DNA from: JANPBY01 sp963851405
Lineage (GTDB): Bacteria; Actinomycetota; Actinomycetes; DATJPE01
Assembly: GCA_963851405.1 (NCBI GenBank)
Contig: CAWKPB010000003.1
Coordinates: 56,229 to 120,228, forward strand
DNA length: 64,000 bases
Direction of reading: 5' to 3'
Shown: positions 9,201-17,313 of the stretch, one piece after another
Layout: every line of letters begins with the position of its first letter
Position numbering within the stretch: the stretch's first letter is position 1
Notes under the pieces: model-generated
What the model saw: only the letters and a program-made list of their open reading frames with translations
The model's database searches: none
What the model was told of the DNA's origin: nothing
Position numbers and translations under genes: made by a program

Positions 9201-9834
9201 CGTCGCGATGAAGGACCTCGAGATCCGCGGCGCGGGCAACTTGCTGGGTGGGGAGCAGTCCGGCCACATCGCCGACGTCGGGTTCGATCTGTACGTCCGG
9301 CTGGTCGGTGAGGCGGTCGCTGCCTACCGAGGCGACGCGGTCGAGGAACCGCCCGACGTGCGAGTCGAACTGCCCATGGACGCCCACATCCCGCACGAGT
9401 ACATCCCGGGCGAGCGGATCCGGCTCGAGGCCTACCGCCGGATCGCGGCGATCGCGGCCGACCAGGATGTGGCCGAGGTGCGGGCCGAGCTTCAGGACAG
9501 ATACGGGCCGCTCCCGATTCCGGTGGACACTTTGCTCGAGGTGGCGCGCTTCCGGTCTCACGCCCGCCATGCCGGGCTGACCGACGTGACCGTGCAGGGA
9601 TCGAACGTGCGGTTCGGTCCGGTCGAGCTACCCGACTCGGCCCGCGTGCGGGTCAACCGGCTCTACCCGGGCACCATCGTCAAACCAGCGGTCCGTACCC
9701 TCTTGGTGCCTCGTCCCTCTACCGCGCGGGTCGGGGGAACGCCGCTGCGAGATCGCGAGCTGTTGGCCTGGGCCCGCGAGTTCGTGGATGCTGTGCTTCT
9801 TGGTGATCCACTCGGTACGAAGGGACAGTCGTGA
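6259..9834 (+). CDS. mfd: Transcription-repair coupling factor Mfd
   Basis: Mfd is a DNA translocase that removes RNA polymerase stalled at lesions and recruits UvrA. At 1191 residues it has full length. The N-terminal UvrB-like region is followed by the RNA-polymerase-interacting CarD-like domain near residue 510 (SGDLVVHEQHGVGRY). The helicase motor follows: Walker A CGDVGYGKTEIA near 660, DEExQ box VVDEEQRFG near 765, TMSATPIPRTLEMA, and LRGRVGRGRERAYAYF. A C-terminal TRCF domain ends the protein. The ATG at 6259 directly follows the intergenic space shared with the divergent exporter gene. Its end overlaps the next GTG by four bases, so the downstream lipoprotein is probably in the same operon. 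Confidence 0.97.
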   Translation: MSMAGLLDLVEGDRGLRRIRLEAAAEVSGPALEITSPDSVQPLLAALLAAEAPLGAGRPVLLVTATGRAAEDAAATLAGLLPAGSVADFPAWETLPHERLSPRSDTVGRRLAVLRRLAHPPEVPLRVVVAPVRALLQPLVPGLGDLEPVAVSAGDEQPMDEVVERLVAAAYTRVELVERRGEFAVRGGILDVFPPTDEHPQRLEFWGDTVEEVRWFKVADQRSLEIAERGLWAPPCRELLLTPEVRSRAAELLRSHPQLADVLGRVAEGIAVEGMESLAPVLVDDLELVIDHLPPGSHILICDPERVRARATDLVATSEEFLAASWAAAAGGGSAPLDLGAASFRSLAEVRAQALERGVPWWTVSPFTVDEELVNAESGESGADGGLVPTGFKAAESYRGDTERAMDDISGWASSGWAVVLLTQGHGPAERLVERLRESDLAARLDLGLETAAEPGVVRVTTGILEHGFIHEELRIAVLTESDLVGQRTTTKDMRRMPSRRRQQVDPLQLKSGDLVVHEQHGVGRYVEMMQRTVQGATREYLVIEYAPAKRGQPGDRLYVPSDALDQVTRYVGGESPALHRLGGADWAKAKGRARRAVKEIAGELIRLYSARMAAPGYGFGPDTPWQRELEDAFPYVETIDQMSTIDEVKADMERTVPMDRVVCGDVGYGKTEIAVRAAFKAAQDGKQVAVLVPTTLLVQQHLSTFAERYANFPVNVAGLSRFQTDSEAKAVVEGLADGTVDVVIGTHRLLTTGIRFKDLGLVVVDEEQRFGVEHKEHLKALRTHVDVLTMSATPIPRTLEMAVTGIREMSTITTPPEERHPVLTFVGPYDDKQITAALRRELLREGQVFYIHNRVESIDRAAERLRGLVPEARIRIAHGQMPEHELERVIIDFWEKEFDVLVCTTIVESGLDIANANTLVVERADVFGLSQLHQLRGRVGRGRERAYAYFLYPPEKPLTELAHDRLSTIAQNTDLGAGMAVAMKDLEIRGAGNLLGGEQSGHIADVGFDLYVRLVGEAVAAYRGDAVEEPPDVRVELPMDAHIPHEYIPGERIRLEAYRRIAAIAADQDVAEVRAELQDRYGPLPIPVDTLLEVARFRSHARHAGLTDVTVQGSNVRFGPVELPDSARVRVNRLYPGTIVKPAVRTLLVPRPSTARVGGTPLRDRELLAWAREFVDAVLLGDPLGTKGQS

Positions 9835-10472
9835 CCACCCGTAAGACGCTGATCGTGGGTCTCACCGTGCTGACCGCCGTCGCGCTCGCGGGATGCGGCA
9901 CGACCCGTGCCGGGTCTGCCGCGATCGTCGGCGACACCAGGATCACCGAGACCCGGGTCAATCAGGGAGCGGAAGAAGCCGTGGTCGCTGCTGCCACGCT
10001 GCCCGAGGACCCGGGTTCGACCCTCGACCAGGCACAGTTGATGCGCGAGAACGCAAACAGGCTGGTCAATTCCGAGTTGATCCGGATCACGGCCGAGGAG
10101 GAGGGCATCGTCGTCACGCAGGCCGAGATCGACCAACTGCTCGCCCAAGCCGCGGGCGGGCAGCCGCGTGAGATCCTCGATGCAACGATCGCGGCCCAGC
10201 TGGGCGTCCCCCCGTCGGAGCTGGAAGCCTTCGCCTACGACTTCCTGGTCCAGTCCCAACTCGGTGAGCAGCTGGCGCCGGGGCTGGATCCTGCCTCGCA
10301 GCAAGCGGCCACCCGCCAGCGGATCGCCCAGACGGCCGACCGGGTTGGGGTGTCGATCAGCCCTCGCTACGGCGCCTGGGACCCGGCTACCGTCGTGATC
10401 GTCCCGCTCACCGAGGACTGGACGGCGGACGCGACGCCGGCGGTCGACCCGTTCGCACCCGAACTCCAGTAG
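9831..10472 (+). CDS. SurA-N-like lipoprotein
   Basis: The 213-residue protein begins with a signal peptide and lipobox ending LAGC (lipidated Cys22). The following AAIVGDTRITETRVNQ segment and long helical stretch (residues 35-170) match the SurA N-terminal chaperone fold, and the protein has no PPIase domain. It is therefore likely a membrane-anchored periplasmic-side chaperone or quality-control factor; its exact role is unknown. The GTG start overlaps the mfd stop (GTGA), and mazG follows after four bases. This mfd - lipoprotein - mazG - eno order is common in actinobacteria. Confidence 0.8.
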   Translation: MTTRKTLIVGLTVLTAVALAGCGTTRAGSAAIVGDTRITETRVNQGAEEAVVAAATLPEDPGSTLDQAQLMRENANRLVNSELIRITAEEEGIVVTQAEIDQLLAQAAGGQPREILDATIAAQLGVPPSELEAFAYDFLVQSQLGEQLAPGLDPASQQAATRQRIAQTADRVGVSISPRYGAWDPATVVIVPLTEDWTADATPAVDPFAPELQ

Positions 10473-10476
10473 TCCG

Positions 10477-11160
10477 GTGCAGGGACGTCGACTGCTTGAG
10501 CTCGTCGAGGTCATGGACCGACTCCGTTCGCCGGGCGGCTGCCCCTGGGATGCCGCGCAGACCCACTCCTCGTTGCTGCCCTACCTCCTCGAAGAGGCCT
10601 ACGAGACCGTCGAGGCGGTCGAGACCAGTGACGCGGTGGCCCTGAAGGAGGAGCTCGGAGACGTCTTGCTCCAGGTCGTGTTCCACGCCCGAGTGGCGGC
10701 CGAGCATCCCGACGAGGGTTTCGACATCGACGATGTGGCTGGGGGGATCGTCGACAAGCTCGTCAGCCGGCACCCGCACGTGTTCGCCGACGGGGCGGCC
10801 CGCACGCCGGCCGAGGTGGAAGCCACCTGGGAGTCGCTGAAACGGGCCGAGAAGGGCCGGACCTCCGCGGTGGACGGAGTGCCCCTGGCTCAGCCCGCTC
10901 TAGCGCTGGCCTCGAAGCTGCAGGCTCGGGCGGAGCGGGCTGAGGTGGCCGTCGATTTCGTCGCTGACTCGGGGGATTCGGCGGTCGACCGGGTGTGGCC
11001 CGACGAGGGCCCGACCGAGGCCGAGCTGGGAGATCTGCTGTTCGCGCTGGTGGCACGAGCACGACGCGAGGGCATCGATCCGGAGGCGGCCTTACGCGGA
11101 TCGGCGCGGCGCTACGCCGACGCCGTACGGGCTGCCGAGGCCGCGTCGGGCGGCGGATAG
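10477..11160 (+). CDS. mazG: Nucleoside triphosphate pyrophosphohydrolase MazG
   Basis: MazG hydrolyses (d)NTPs to monophosphate and pyrophosphate, cleaning the nucleotide pool. The N-terminal MazG domain shows LRSPGGCPWDAAQTHSSL and the metal-binding helix YLLEEAYETVEAVE (EExxE type), then KEELGDVLLQVVFHA. A second, weaker helical domain occupies the C-terminal half (ELGDLLFALVARARREGIDPE). The 227-residue length is slightly shorter than the E. coli enzyme. It starts at a GTG four bases after the lipoprotein stop and ends nine bases before eno, so it lies within a tight operon. Confidence 0.92.
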   Translation: MQGRRLLELVEVMDRLRSPGGCPWDAAQTHSSLLPYLLEEAYETVEAVETSDAVALKEELGDVLLQVVFHARVAAEHPDEGFDIDDVAGGIVDKLVSRHPHVFADGAARTPAEVEATWESLKRAEKGRTSAVDGVPLAQPALALASKLQARAERAEVAVDFVADSGDSAVDRVWPDEGPTEAELGDLLFALVARARREGIDPEAALRGSARRYADAVRAAEAASGGG

Positions 11161-11169
11161 GCTCGGGGC

Positions 11170-12450
11170 GTGGCCACTATTGAGGGAGTCGGTGCCCGCG
11201 AGATCCTTGATTCGCGCGGCAATCCAACGGTTGAGGTCGAGGTTGGTCTCGACGACGGGACGTTCGCTCGCGCGGCGGTGCCCAGCGGTGCCTCGACGGG
11301 CGCCTTCGAAGCCGTGGAACTGCGTGACGGAGACGCCGGGCGGTACGGCGGCAAGGGCGTGGAGCAAGCCGTCCTCGCGGTACTCGACGAGATCGGGCCG
11401 GAACTTCTCGGTTTCGATGCCACCGAGCAGCGCCTCGTCGACCAGGCCCTGATCGACCTCGACGGCACCCCGGACAAGTCCCGGCTCGGCGCTAATTCTT
11501 TGCTCGGCGTTTCTCTGGCCGTAGCGAAGGCAGCAGCTGACTCTGCGGACCTACCGTTGTTTCGGTACCTCGGCGGCCCCAACGCTCACCTGCTCCCGGT
11601 CCCGATGATGAACATCCTCAACGGTGGCGCTCACGCCGACAGCAACGTCGACATCCAGGAGTTCATGGTCGCGCCGATCGGCGCCTCGACGTTCGCGGAA
11701 GCGCTTCGTTGGGGCGCGGAGGTCTATCACAGCCTCAAGTCGGTGTTGAAGGAGCAGGGCCTCTCGACCGGTCTCGGCGATGAGGGCGGCTTCGCTCCCT
11801 CCCTAGCGAGCAATCGGGCGGCGCTGGATCTGATCGCTGATGCCGTGGCCCGGGCCGGCTTCCGGCTCGGCGGCGACGTGGCTTTGGCCCTGGATGTGGC
11901 CGCCACCGAATTCCACTCCGAGGCCGGTTACACGTTCGAGGGCTCCACCCGCAGCGCAGCCGAAATGTCGGAGTACTACGCCGGGCTGGCCGCCGACTAC
12001 CCCATCGTGTCCATCGAGGACCCCCTGTCCGAGGACGACTGGGAAGGCTGGGCCGCCGTGACCGACGCGCTCGGCGATCGGGTGCAGATCGTCGGCGACG
12101 ACTTGTTCGTCACCAACCCCAGCCGCCTTCAGCGCGGCATCGACGAGCGATCCGCGAATGCACTGTTGGTAAAGGTCAACCAAATCGGCACTCTCACGGA
12201 GACGCTGGACGCCGTCTCGTTGGCCCATCGGGCGGGATTCCGCTGCATGATGAGCCACCGTTCGGGGGAGACCGAGGACACCACGATCGCCGACTTGGCC
12301 GTGGCCACCGACTGCGGGCAGATCAAGACGGGTGCCCCGGCTCGCTCGGAGCGCGTGGCCAAATACAACCAGTTGCTGCGCATCGAGGAGCTCCTGGACG
12401 ACGCCGCGCGCTACGCGGGGGCGGCCGCCTTCCCACGCTTCTCGGCCTGA
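11170..12450 (+). CDS. eno: Enolase
   Basis: Enolase interconverts 2-phosphoglycerate and phosphoenolpyruvate in glycolysis. The 426-residue protein carries the N-terminal EILDSRGNPTVEVEV and AVPSGASTGAFEAVELRD motifs, the catalytic region GDEGGFAPS near residue 203, SIEDPLSEDDW with metal-binding acids, the KVNQIGTL lysine and the signature MMSHRSGETEDTTIADLAVA. The GTG start at 11170 agrees with the family N-terminus (ATIEGVGAREILDSRG). It is the housekeeping member of the mfd-ppx gene run. Confidence 0.98.
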   Translation: MATIEGVGAREILDSRGNPTVEVEVGLDDGTFARAAVPSGASTGAFEAVELRDGDAGRYGGKGVEQAVLAVLDEIGPELLGFDATEQRLVDQALIDLDGTPDKSRLGANSLLGVSLAVAKAAADSADLPLFRYLGGPNAHLLPVPMMNILNGGAHADSNVDIQEFMVAPIGASTFAEALRWGAEVYHSLKSVLKEQGLSTGLGDEGGFAPSLASNRAALDLIADAVARAGFRLGGDVALALDVAATEFHSEAGYTFEGSTRSAAEMSEYYAGLAADYPIVSIEDPLSEDDWEGWAAVTDALGDRVQIVGDDLFVTNPSRLQRGIDERSANALLVKVNQIGTLTETLDAVSLAHRAGFRCMMSHRSGETEDTTIADLAVATDCGQIKTGAPARSERVAKYNQLLRIEELLDDAARYAGAAAFPRFSA

Positions 12451-12469
12451 CCGAGGCATTCTGTCTGCC

Positions 12470-13015
12470 ATGGGCTCACGGGGTACGCGCGCGGACCAGC
12501 GCTCGCCGGCACCCCGGCCGAGCCGACGCCGACCACGCTCGACCGCCCCGGTGATCCCTTCGTCGACTCCCTCGTCGGCCCCCTCGTCGGCCCCCTCGTC
12601 CGCCGCGTCCCGGACACCGGCTACCAGGGCGAGCGCCTCTCGCGCTCACCTCACCGGACGTGGCGCGCTGCTACTGGTCGTCCTCGCTGCCTTGGTGGTC
12701 ACCCTCGCCTGGCCGGCGCGGGCTCTGATCGACCAGCGTCGTGCGGTCGCTTCCTTGCGCGCTGAGAATGCCGCCGCCCAGGAGCGGGTGGACGGCCTGC
12801 GAACGTCGCTGCAGCGATGGCAGGACCCGGCCTACGCGGAGGCCCAGGCTCGGGCTCGCCTCCACTTCGTTCGCCCGGGCGAGACGGCCTACGTCGTGGT
12901 CGGTCCGGACACTGAGCCGGCCCCGGTTGAGCCGCGGGTTGTCCGCGAAGAGCGCGTCCCGTGGTTCGACACGTTGTGGCAGTCGGTGCAGGGTGCGTCT
13001 GCCGATGCCGGATGA
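12470..13015 (+). CDS. DivIC/FtsB-type septum formation initiator
   Basis: This 181-residue bitopic membrane protein has a disordered Ser/Pro/Thr-rich cytoplasmic N-terminus (about residues 1-60, including a repeated SSAPSS element). One transmembrane helix near 65-87 (LLLVVLAALVVTLAWPARAL) is followed by a short coiled coil (RRAVASLRAENAAAQERV) and the DivIC/FtsB end motif RARLHFVRPGE. In this family it bridges FtsQ and FtsL in the divisome. The position directly after eno is the usual one in actinobacteria. Start ATG 12470 lies 20 bases after the eno stop. It overlaps the following DUF501 gene by 11 bases. Confidence 0.88.
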   Translation: MGSRGTRADQRSPAPRPSRRRPRSTAPVIPSSTPSSAPSSAPSSAASRTPATRASASRAHLTGRGALLLVVLAALVVTLAWPARALIDQRRAVASLRAENAAAQERVDGLRTSLQRWQDPAYAEAQARARLHFVRPGETAYVVVGPDTEPAPVEPRVVREERVPWFDTLWQSVQGASADAG

Positions 13016-13484
13016 CCTGACCGCGGTCGCTGCCCAGCTCGGGCGTCCGGCCCGCGGGGTGCGCCGGGTCGCTCACCGGTGCCCGTGCGGCCTGCCGGAC
13101 GTGGTCGAAACCGAGCCCCGGCTGCCGGACGGCACGCCGTTCCCCACGTTCTACTACCTGACCTGCCCGAGAGCGACCGGCGCGGTCTCGACCCTCGAGG
13201 CTGAGGGAAGGATGCGCGAGATGCAGGCTCGCCTCGCTGAGGACGAACCGCTGGCCGCCTCCTATCGGGCTGCGCACGAGGCCTATCTAGGTGAGCGCGA
13301 ACGGGCGGGGTCGGTCGAGGAGATCGAAGGCATCTCCGCGGGTGGGATGCCGGATCGGGTGAAGTGCTTGCACGTCCTGGTCGCGCACTCGCTAGCGGCC
13401 GGACCCGGGGTCAATCCCTTCGGTGACGAGGCGCTCGAGCAATTGCCGGACTGGTGGGCTCCCGGTCCGTGCGTGACCCAGTGA
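13005..13484 (+). CDS. DUF501 family protein
   Basis: A 159-residue conserved actinobacterial protein of unknown biochemical role. It shows the DUF501 pattern: RVAHRCPCGLPDVVETEPRL, then GTPFPTFYYLTCPRATGAVSTLEAEGRM, and the later GMPDRVKCLHVLVAHSLAAGPGVNPFGDEAL. The cysteine and histidine residues are suggestive of a metal or active site, but this is not established. Start ATG 13005 lies inside the end of the divisome gene, and the stop overlaps the ATG of ppx (TGATG), so all three are coupled. Confidence 0.85.
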   Translation: MPDDLTAVAAQLGRPARGVRRVAHRCPCGLPDVVETEPRLPDGTPFPTFYYLTCPRATGAVSTLEAEGRMREMQARLAEDEPLAASYRAAHEAYLGERERAGSVEEIEGISAGGMPDRVKCLHVLVAHSLAAGPGVNPFGDEALEQLPDWWAPGPCVTQ

Positions 13485-14425
13485 TGACGCGGGTGGCCGC
13501 GATTGACTGCGGCACCAACTCCATCCGGCTGCTCGTGGCGGATATCGATCCAGTGGGCCGAACGCTCGTCGATGTGGTGCGGCGCATGGAGATCGTGCGG
13601 CTGGGGGAGGGAGTGGACCAGACGGGCCGGCTGTCGGAGGCTGCGCTGGCGCGTACCTTCTCCGCCTGCGAGGACTACGCGGACGTGATCGAGTCCCTCG
13701 CGGTGGAGCGCACTCGCTTCGTGGCCACCTCGGCCACCCGTGACGCCGCCAATCGCGACGTGTTTGTCTGCGGGGTACGTGACCGGCTGGGTGTGTGGCC
13801 CGAAGTTGTCACAGGAGACGAGGAAGCGGCCTTGGCCTTTACCGGTGCGACCCGAGCGTTGGCGGGGGAGTCGGGAGCTGGGCCGTACCTGGTCCTGGAC
13901 ATTGGAGGCGGGTCGACCGAGTTTGTCCTCGGCGTCCACCAGCCGACGGCGGCGCGCTCGGTGGACATGGGGTGTGTGCGCCTCACCGAACGCCACCTGC
14001 GCAGCGATCCCCCGACGAGTGACCAGGTGGCTGCCGCTCGCGGCGACATCGAGGCCCTGATCGACTGGGCCGCCGAGGTCGTTCCCCTCGCGGACGCAGT
14101 GGCCGTGGTCGGCCTGGCGGGTTCGGTCACGACGGTTGCGGCGATCGCTTTGGGGCTCACCGAGTACGACGCCGACGCCCTTCACGGCGTCCGGCTTGCC
14201 ACGGCGGACATCCACACGGTGACCGACCGACTCCTGAGCATGACGCACGATCAGCGGGCGGCGATCCCGGTGATGCACCCGGGGCGAGTGGACGTGATCG
14301 CCGGCGGCGCCCTCGTGCTGGACGGCATCGTGTCCCGGATGGAGACGCTGATCGGCCTGCAGAGCATCACGGTGAGTGAGCACGACATCCTCGACGGCAT
14401 CGCCTGGTCCAGCGCCGAGGTCTAG
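13484..14425 (+). CDS. ppx: Ppx/GppA family exopolyphosphatase
   Basis: An ASKHA-fold phosphatase that releases phosphate from inorganic polyphosphate or from pppGpp. The phosphate-1 motif AAIDCGTNSIRLLVAD is at the N-terminus, followed by FVATSATRDAANRD, the phosphate-2 segment VLDIGGGSTEFVLG and GLAGSVTTVAAIALG. The 313 residues correspond to the short catalytic-core form without the C-terminal HD-like domain of E. coli Ppx. ATG 13484 overlaps the DUF501 stop. Choosing between exopolyphosphatase and pppGpp phosphohydrolase is not possible from the sequence. Confidence 0.9.
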   Translation: MTRVAAIDCGTNSIRLLVADIDPVGRTLVDVVRRMEIVRLGEGVDQTGRLSEAALARTFSACEDYADVIESLAVERTRFVATSATRDAANRDVFVCGVRDRLGVWPEVVTGDEEAALAFTGATRALAGESGAGPYLVLDIGGGSTEFVLGVHQPTAARSVDMGCVRLTERHLRSDPPTSDQVAAARGDIEALIDWAAEVVPLADAVAVVGLAGSVTTVAAIALGLTEYDADALHGVRLATADIHTVTDRLLSMTHDQRAAIPVMHPGRVDVIAGGALVLDGIVSRMETLIGLQSITVSEHDILDGIAWSSAEV

Positions 14426-14430
14426 GGGCG

Positions 14431-15243
14431 ATGGAGGAAAGGCAGCCATCGGTCCGGCCGGGGACGGGATGGCCGGGGGATCCGGCGGACGGGCGCACCC
14501 CGGTGGCCGAGTCCGCGCCGGAGGTCGTGCGGCTCGCGGCGGGGGCAGCGGACCTGGGCGCTCTGGAGGCTCGGCAATCGGTGTGCCGCGCCTGCCCGCG
14601 GCTGGTCCAGTGGCGCGAGGAGGTGGCACTGACCCGGCGGGCGGCGTTTGCCCACGAGTCCTACTGGGGGCGTCCGGCGCCCGGTTTCGGTGATCGGGCA
14701 CCGCGGATCCTCGTGGTCGGCCTCGCGCCCGCCGCTCACGGGGCCAACCGGACCGGGCGGGTGTTCACGGGTGACCGCAGCGGCGATTGGTTGTACGCCG
14801 CGCTTTACCGTGCCGGTCTGGCGAACCAGGCCGCAGCCACCGCTGCGGGTGACGGACTGGTTCTGACCGGGGCCCGCGTCGTCGCGGCCGTCCGGTGCGC
14901 ACCGCCGGCGAACAAGCCCACGCCAACCGAGCGGGACACCTGCGCCCCGTGGCTGGACCGGGAGTTGGCTCTGGTCGGACCGTCGCTTCGCGTCGTCGTG
15001 GCATTGGGCGGCTTCGCCTGGACGGCTACGTGGGCCGCTTTGGCTCGCGCCGGCGGAGTCGTACCCTCGCCCCGCCCGCGCTTCGGGCATGGGGCCGAGG
15101 CACCGGCCATGATGCCCTCAGGCGACCAACTCAGCGTCGTGGCCAGCTTCCACCCCAGCCAGCAGAACACCTTCACCGGGCGGTTGACCGAGCCCATGCT
15201 CGACGCGGTCTTCGCCCGAGGAAACGTCCTCGCAGCGGGGTAG
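14431..15243 (+). CDS. Family 5 uracil-DNA glycosylase (UdgB type)
   Basis: It should excise uracil and some deaminated purines from DNA as the first step of base-excision repair. Four cysteines typical of the 4Fe-4S cluster are visible in order: SVCRACPRL near residues 50-58, RCAPP near 157 and DTCAPW near 171. The family-5 active-site motif is VVGLAPAAHGANRTGRVFTGD near 99-119, which lacks the catalytic acid of family 1 as expected, and the second motif is SFHPSQQNTFTGRLT near the end. The first 45 residues are Pro/Gly-rich and may be a poorly conserved extension. It follows ppx after five bases and is probably co-transcribed. It ends convergently with the peroxidase gene. Confidence 0.88.
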   Translation: MEERQPSVRPGTGWPGDPADGRTPVAESAPEVVRLAAGAADLGALEARQSVCRACPRLVQWREEVALTRRAAFAHESYWGRPAPGFGDRAPRILVVGLAPAAHGANRTGRVFTGDRSGDWLYAALYRAGLANQAAATAAGDGLVLTGARVVAAVRCAPPANKPTPTERDTCAPWLDRELALVGPSLRVVVALGGFAWTATWAALARAGGVVPSPRPRFGHGAEAPAMMPSGDQLSVVASFHPSQQNTFTGRLTEPMLDAVFARGNVLAAG

Positions 15244-15264
15244 TTGCGGCGCCCCCCCGCCCGG

Positions 15265-15765
15265 CTACCCCAGCGCGGAGCTGAGGGCGGCGAGCAGCTC
15301 GGGGGACTCGGGGTCGGTCTTCGTCCCGAACCGCGCGAGCACCTCGCCCCTGTCGCTGACCAGGAACTTCTCGAAGTTCCAGCGGATGTCCCCGGAGTAC
15401 CCCTCGGCGTCCTCGGTCTGCGTCAGCTGGGTGTAGAGCGGATGCCGGTCCGGGCCGTTCACGTCGGTCTTGGACAGCAACGGAAAGGTTGTCCCGTATG
15501 TCGTCGAGCAGAACTCCCGAATCTCTCGTGCGGTACCGGGCTCCTGACCGCCGAACTGGTTGCAGGGAACCCCGAGCACGGTCAGCCCCCGCGGGCCGAA
15601 CGTCTGAGCAAGCCGCTCGAGGCCGGCGTATTGAGGCGTGCTGCCGCATCGGGAGGCCACGTTGACGATGAGTGTGGGGCCGTCTCCGAGGCCAGCGAGC
15701 GAGGTCGGAGCATCGTCGAGCGTGGTGAGCGGGACGTCAAGCAGCGAGGCGGTGGCGGAAGTCAT
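15265..15765 (-). CDS. Glutathione peroxidase-family thiol peroxidase
   Basis: A thioredoxin-fold peroxidase that reduces hydroperoxides. The redox Cys40 lies in VNVASRCGSTPQY, followed by VLGVPCNQFGGQEPGT with the resolving-type cysteine and the catalytic Gln, and by WNFEKFLVSDRGEVLARF with the Trp-Asn of the catalytic tetrad. The active residue is an ordinary cysteine codon (TGC), not selenocysteine. The organism appears to use mycothiol (mca at 48264), so electrons probably come from thioredoxin or mycoredoxin rather than glutathione. ATG 15765 gives the standard 166-residue size. Confidence 0.93.
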   Translation of the reverse strand: MTSATASLLDVPLTTLDDAPTSLAGLGDGPTLIVNVASRCGSTPQYAGLERLAQTFGPRGLTVLGVPCNQFGGQEPGTAREIREFCSTTYGTTFPLLSKTDVNGPDRHPLYTQLTQTEDAEGYSGDIRWNFEKFLVSDRGEVLARFGTKTDPESPELLAALSSALG

Positions 15766-15919
15766 CGGGCGCCTTTCGGGAAGAGGTCTGGGCCATCCCC
15801 AAGCAACGGCGCAGGGTCGGACCCTGTTCCCAACCAGCAGCCACAACGGCGCAGCCCCGCCTCGGCCCTGGCGACCGCCGCACAACGATGCACTTGCGAA
15901 GCCCCGTACCTTGGGTCGG

Positions 15920-17308
15920 GTGACCCCCACGCCTACTGCCCAGCCGCCCCGCATCCTGATCGTGGGAGGTGGCTACGTCGGGTTGTACACGGCCATTCGC
16001 CTGCTGAAGAAGTTGCGTCAGGGCGAGGCGGTCGTGACCGTTGTGGACCCGCGGTCGTACATGACCTATCAGCCGTTCTTGCCCGAGGCTGCTGCCGGGT
16101 CGATCCAGCCGCGGCATGTCGTGGTCCCGCTGCGGCGGGTCCTGGCTGGCGCCGAGGTGGTGACCGGACGGGTGACCGCCGTCGACCACGCGACCAAGCG
16201 GGCCACGGTTCAGCCGCTGGAGGGGCATCCGTACGACCTGGCCTACGACCACGTCGTGATGGCGGTGGGCTCGGTGTCACGCACCTTGCCCATCCCCGGC
16301 CTGGCTGAGGTCGGCACCGGGTTCAAGACCGTCGAGGAAGCCATCCAGCTGCGTAATCGGGTTATTGAGTGCATGGACATTGCCGAGTCCACCCGCGATG
16401 CGGACATTCGAAGACGCAACCTGACGTTCGTCGTGGTTGGAGGTGGGTACGCCGGGATCGAGGCGCTCGGGGAGCTCGAGGACATGTCCCGGTATGCGAC
16501 CCGCTACTACCGCACGATCGAGCCAGCGGATCTCAGGTGGGTGCTGGTCGAGGCCTCGGATCGGATCCTGCCCGAGGTCGGTCCAGACCTCGGTGAATAC
16601 GCGCTGGAGCAGCTGCGAGACCGACAGATCGCGTGCCACCTGGAGACTCGCCTGGAGAGCGCGGTGGGAGGGCACGTGATCTTGTCCGACGGGACCGAGC
16701 TGGACACCGAGACGTTGGTGTGGACCGCAGGCGTCAAGCCCAACCCACTCGTGACCCGATCTGGATTCCGCCTGGACGACCGGGGGCGGCTCCTCGGTCG
16801 GGCGAGTCTTCAGGTCGCTGATCACGACGACGCCTGGATCGCGGGAGACGCTGGGGCCATCCCCGACCTCACCGGCGAACCGGGCTCGTGGACCTCCCCT
16901 TCGGCCCAACATGCGGTTCGACAGGCCAAGACCCTGGCGGACAACCTGATCGCCGCCACGCGTGGGTTGCCGGTCAAGGAGTATCGGCACAAGCACGCTG
17001 GCTCGGTGGCATCCCTAGGCCTGTACAAGGGAGTCGCTGCGGTCTACGGGATCAAGCTCAAGGGTTTCCCAGCCTGGTTCATGCATCGGACCTACCACAT
17101 GAGCCGGGTGCCGACGTTCGGCCGCAAGGTGCAGGTGTTGGTCGACTGGAACCAGGCACTCTTCTTCCGCCGCGAGATCGTGTCGCTGTGGGGGATGCAC
17201 GAGCCGTTCCATGAGTTCCAGGAGGCCGCAGGAGACGGTTCGAGCGGCGACGCGCAAGGCGACGCAGGCCAGGGAAATATCGTTAGCAAGGGTAATGAGG
17301 TAGGCTAA
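15920..17308 (+). CDS. ndh: Type II NADH dehydrogenase (Ndh)
   Basis: A single-subunit, non-proton-pumping NADH:quinone oxidoreductase bound to the cytoplasmic face of the membrane. The FAD dinucleotide-binding motif ILIVGGGYVGLYTAIRL is near residues 12-28 and the NADH-binding motif TFVVVGGGYAGIEALGEL near 170. WIAGDAGAIPDL and the conserved SAQHAVRQAKTLADNL follow. The C-terminal segment (SLGLYKGVAAVYGIKLKG, then AWFMHRTYHM) is the membrane-attachment region. I chose GTG 15920 because it starts seven residues before the first strand; longer frames run into the peroxidase promoter. Its last codons form the left part of the palindrome in front of the MarR gene. Confidence 0.92.
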   Translation: MTPTPTAQPPRILIVGGGYVGLYTAIRLLKKLRQGEAVVTVVDPRSYMTYQPFLPEAAAGSIQPRHVVVPLRRVLAGAEVVTGRVTAVDHATKRATVQPLEGHPYDLAYDHVVMAVGSVSRTLPIPGLAEVGTGFKTVEEAIQLRNRVIECMDIAESTRDADIRRRNLTFVVVGGGYAGIEALGELEDMSRYATRYYRTIEPADLRWVLVEASDRILPEVGPDLGEYALEQLRDRQIACHLETRLESAVGGHVILSDGTELDTETLVWTAGVKPNPLVTRSGFRLDDRGRLLGRASLQVADHDDAWIAGDAGAIPDLTGEPGSWTSPSAQHAVRQAKTLADNLIAATRGLPVKEYRHKHAGSVASLGLYKGVAAVYGIKLKGFPAWFMHRTYHMSRVPTFGRKVQVLVDWNQALFFRREIVSLWGMHEPFHEFQEAAGDGSSGDAQGDAGQGNIVSKGNEVG

Positions 17309-17310
17309 CG
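17281..17310. promoter_or_regulatory. Possible MarR operator
   Basis: CGTTAGC at 17281-17287 and GCTAACG at 17304-17310 form a perfect 7-bp inverted repeat separated by 16 bases. It covers the last codons of ndh and ends three bases before the GTG of the MarR gene. The TTAGC...GCTAA half-sites are of the AT-containing type often bound by MarR dimers, so autoregulation of the MarR/MFS pair is plausible. The spacer is longer than usual for a single dimer. Confidence 0.45.
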
Positions 17311-17313
17311 TTT

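Noticed and set aside
15640..15660. Possible selenocysteine site in the glutathione peroxidase
   Set aside because: The active-site codon is TGC (cysteine), and no in-frame TGA is present.
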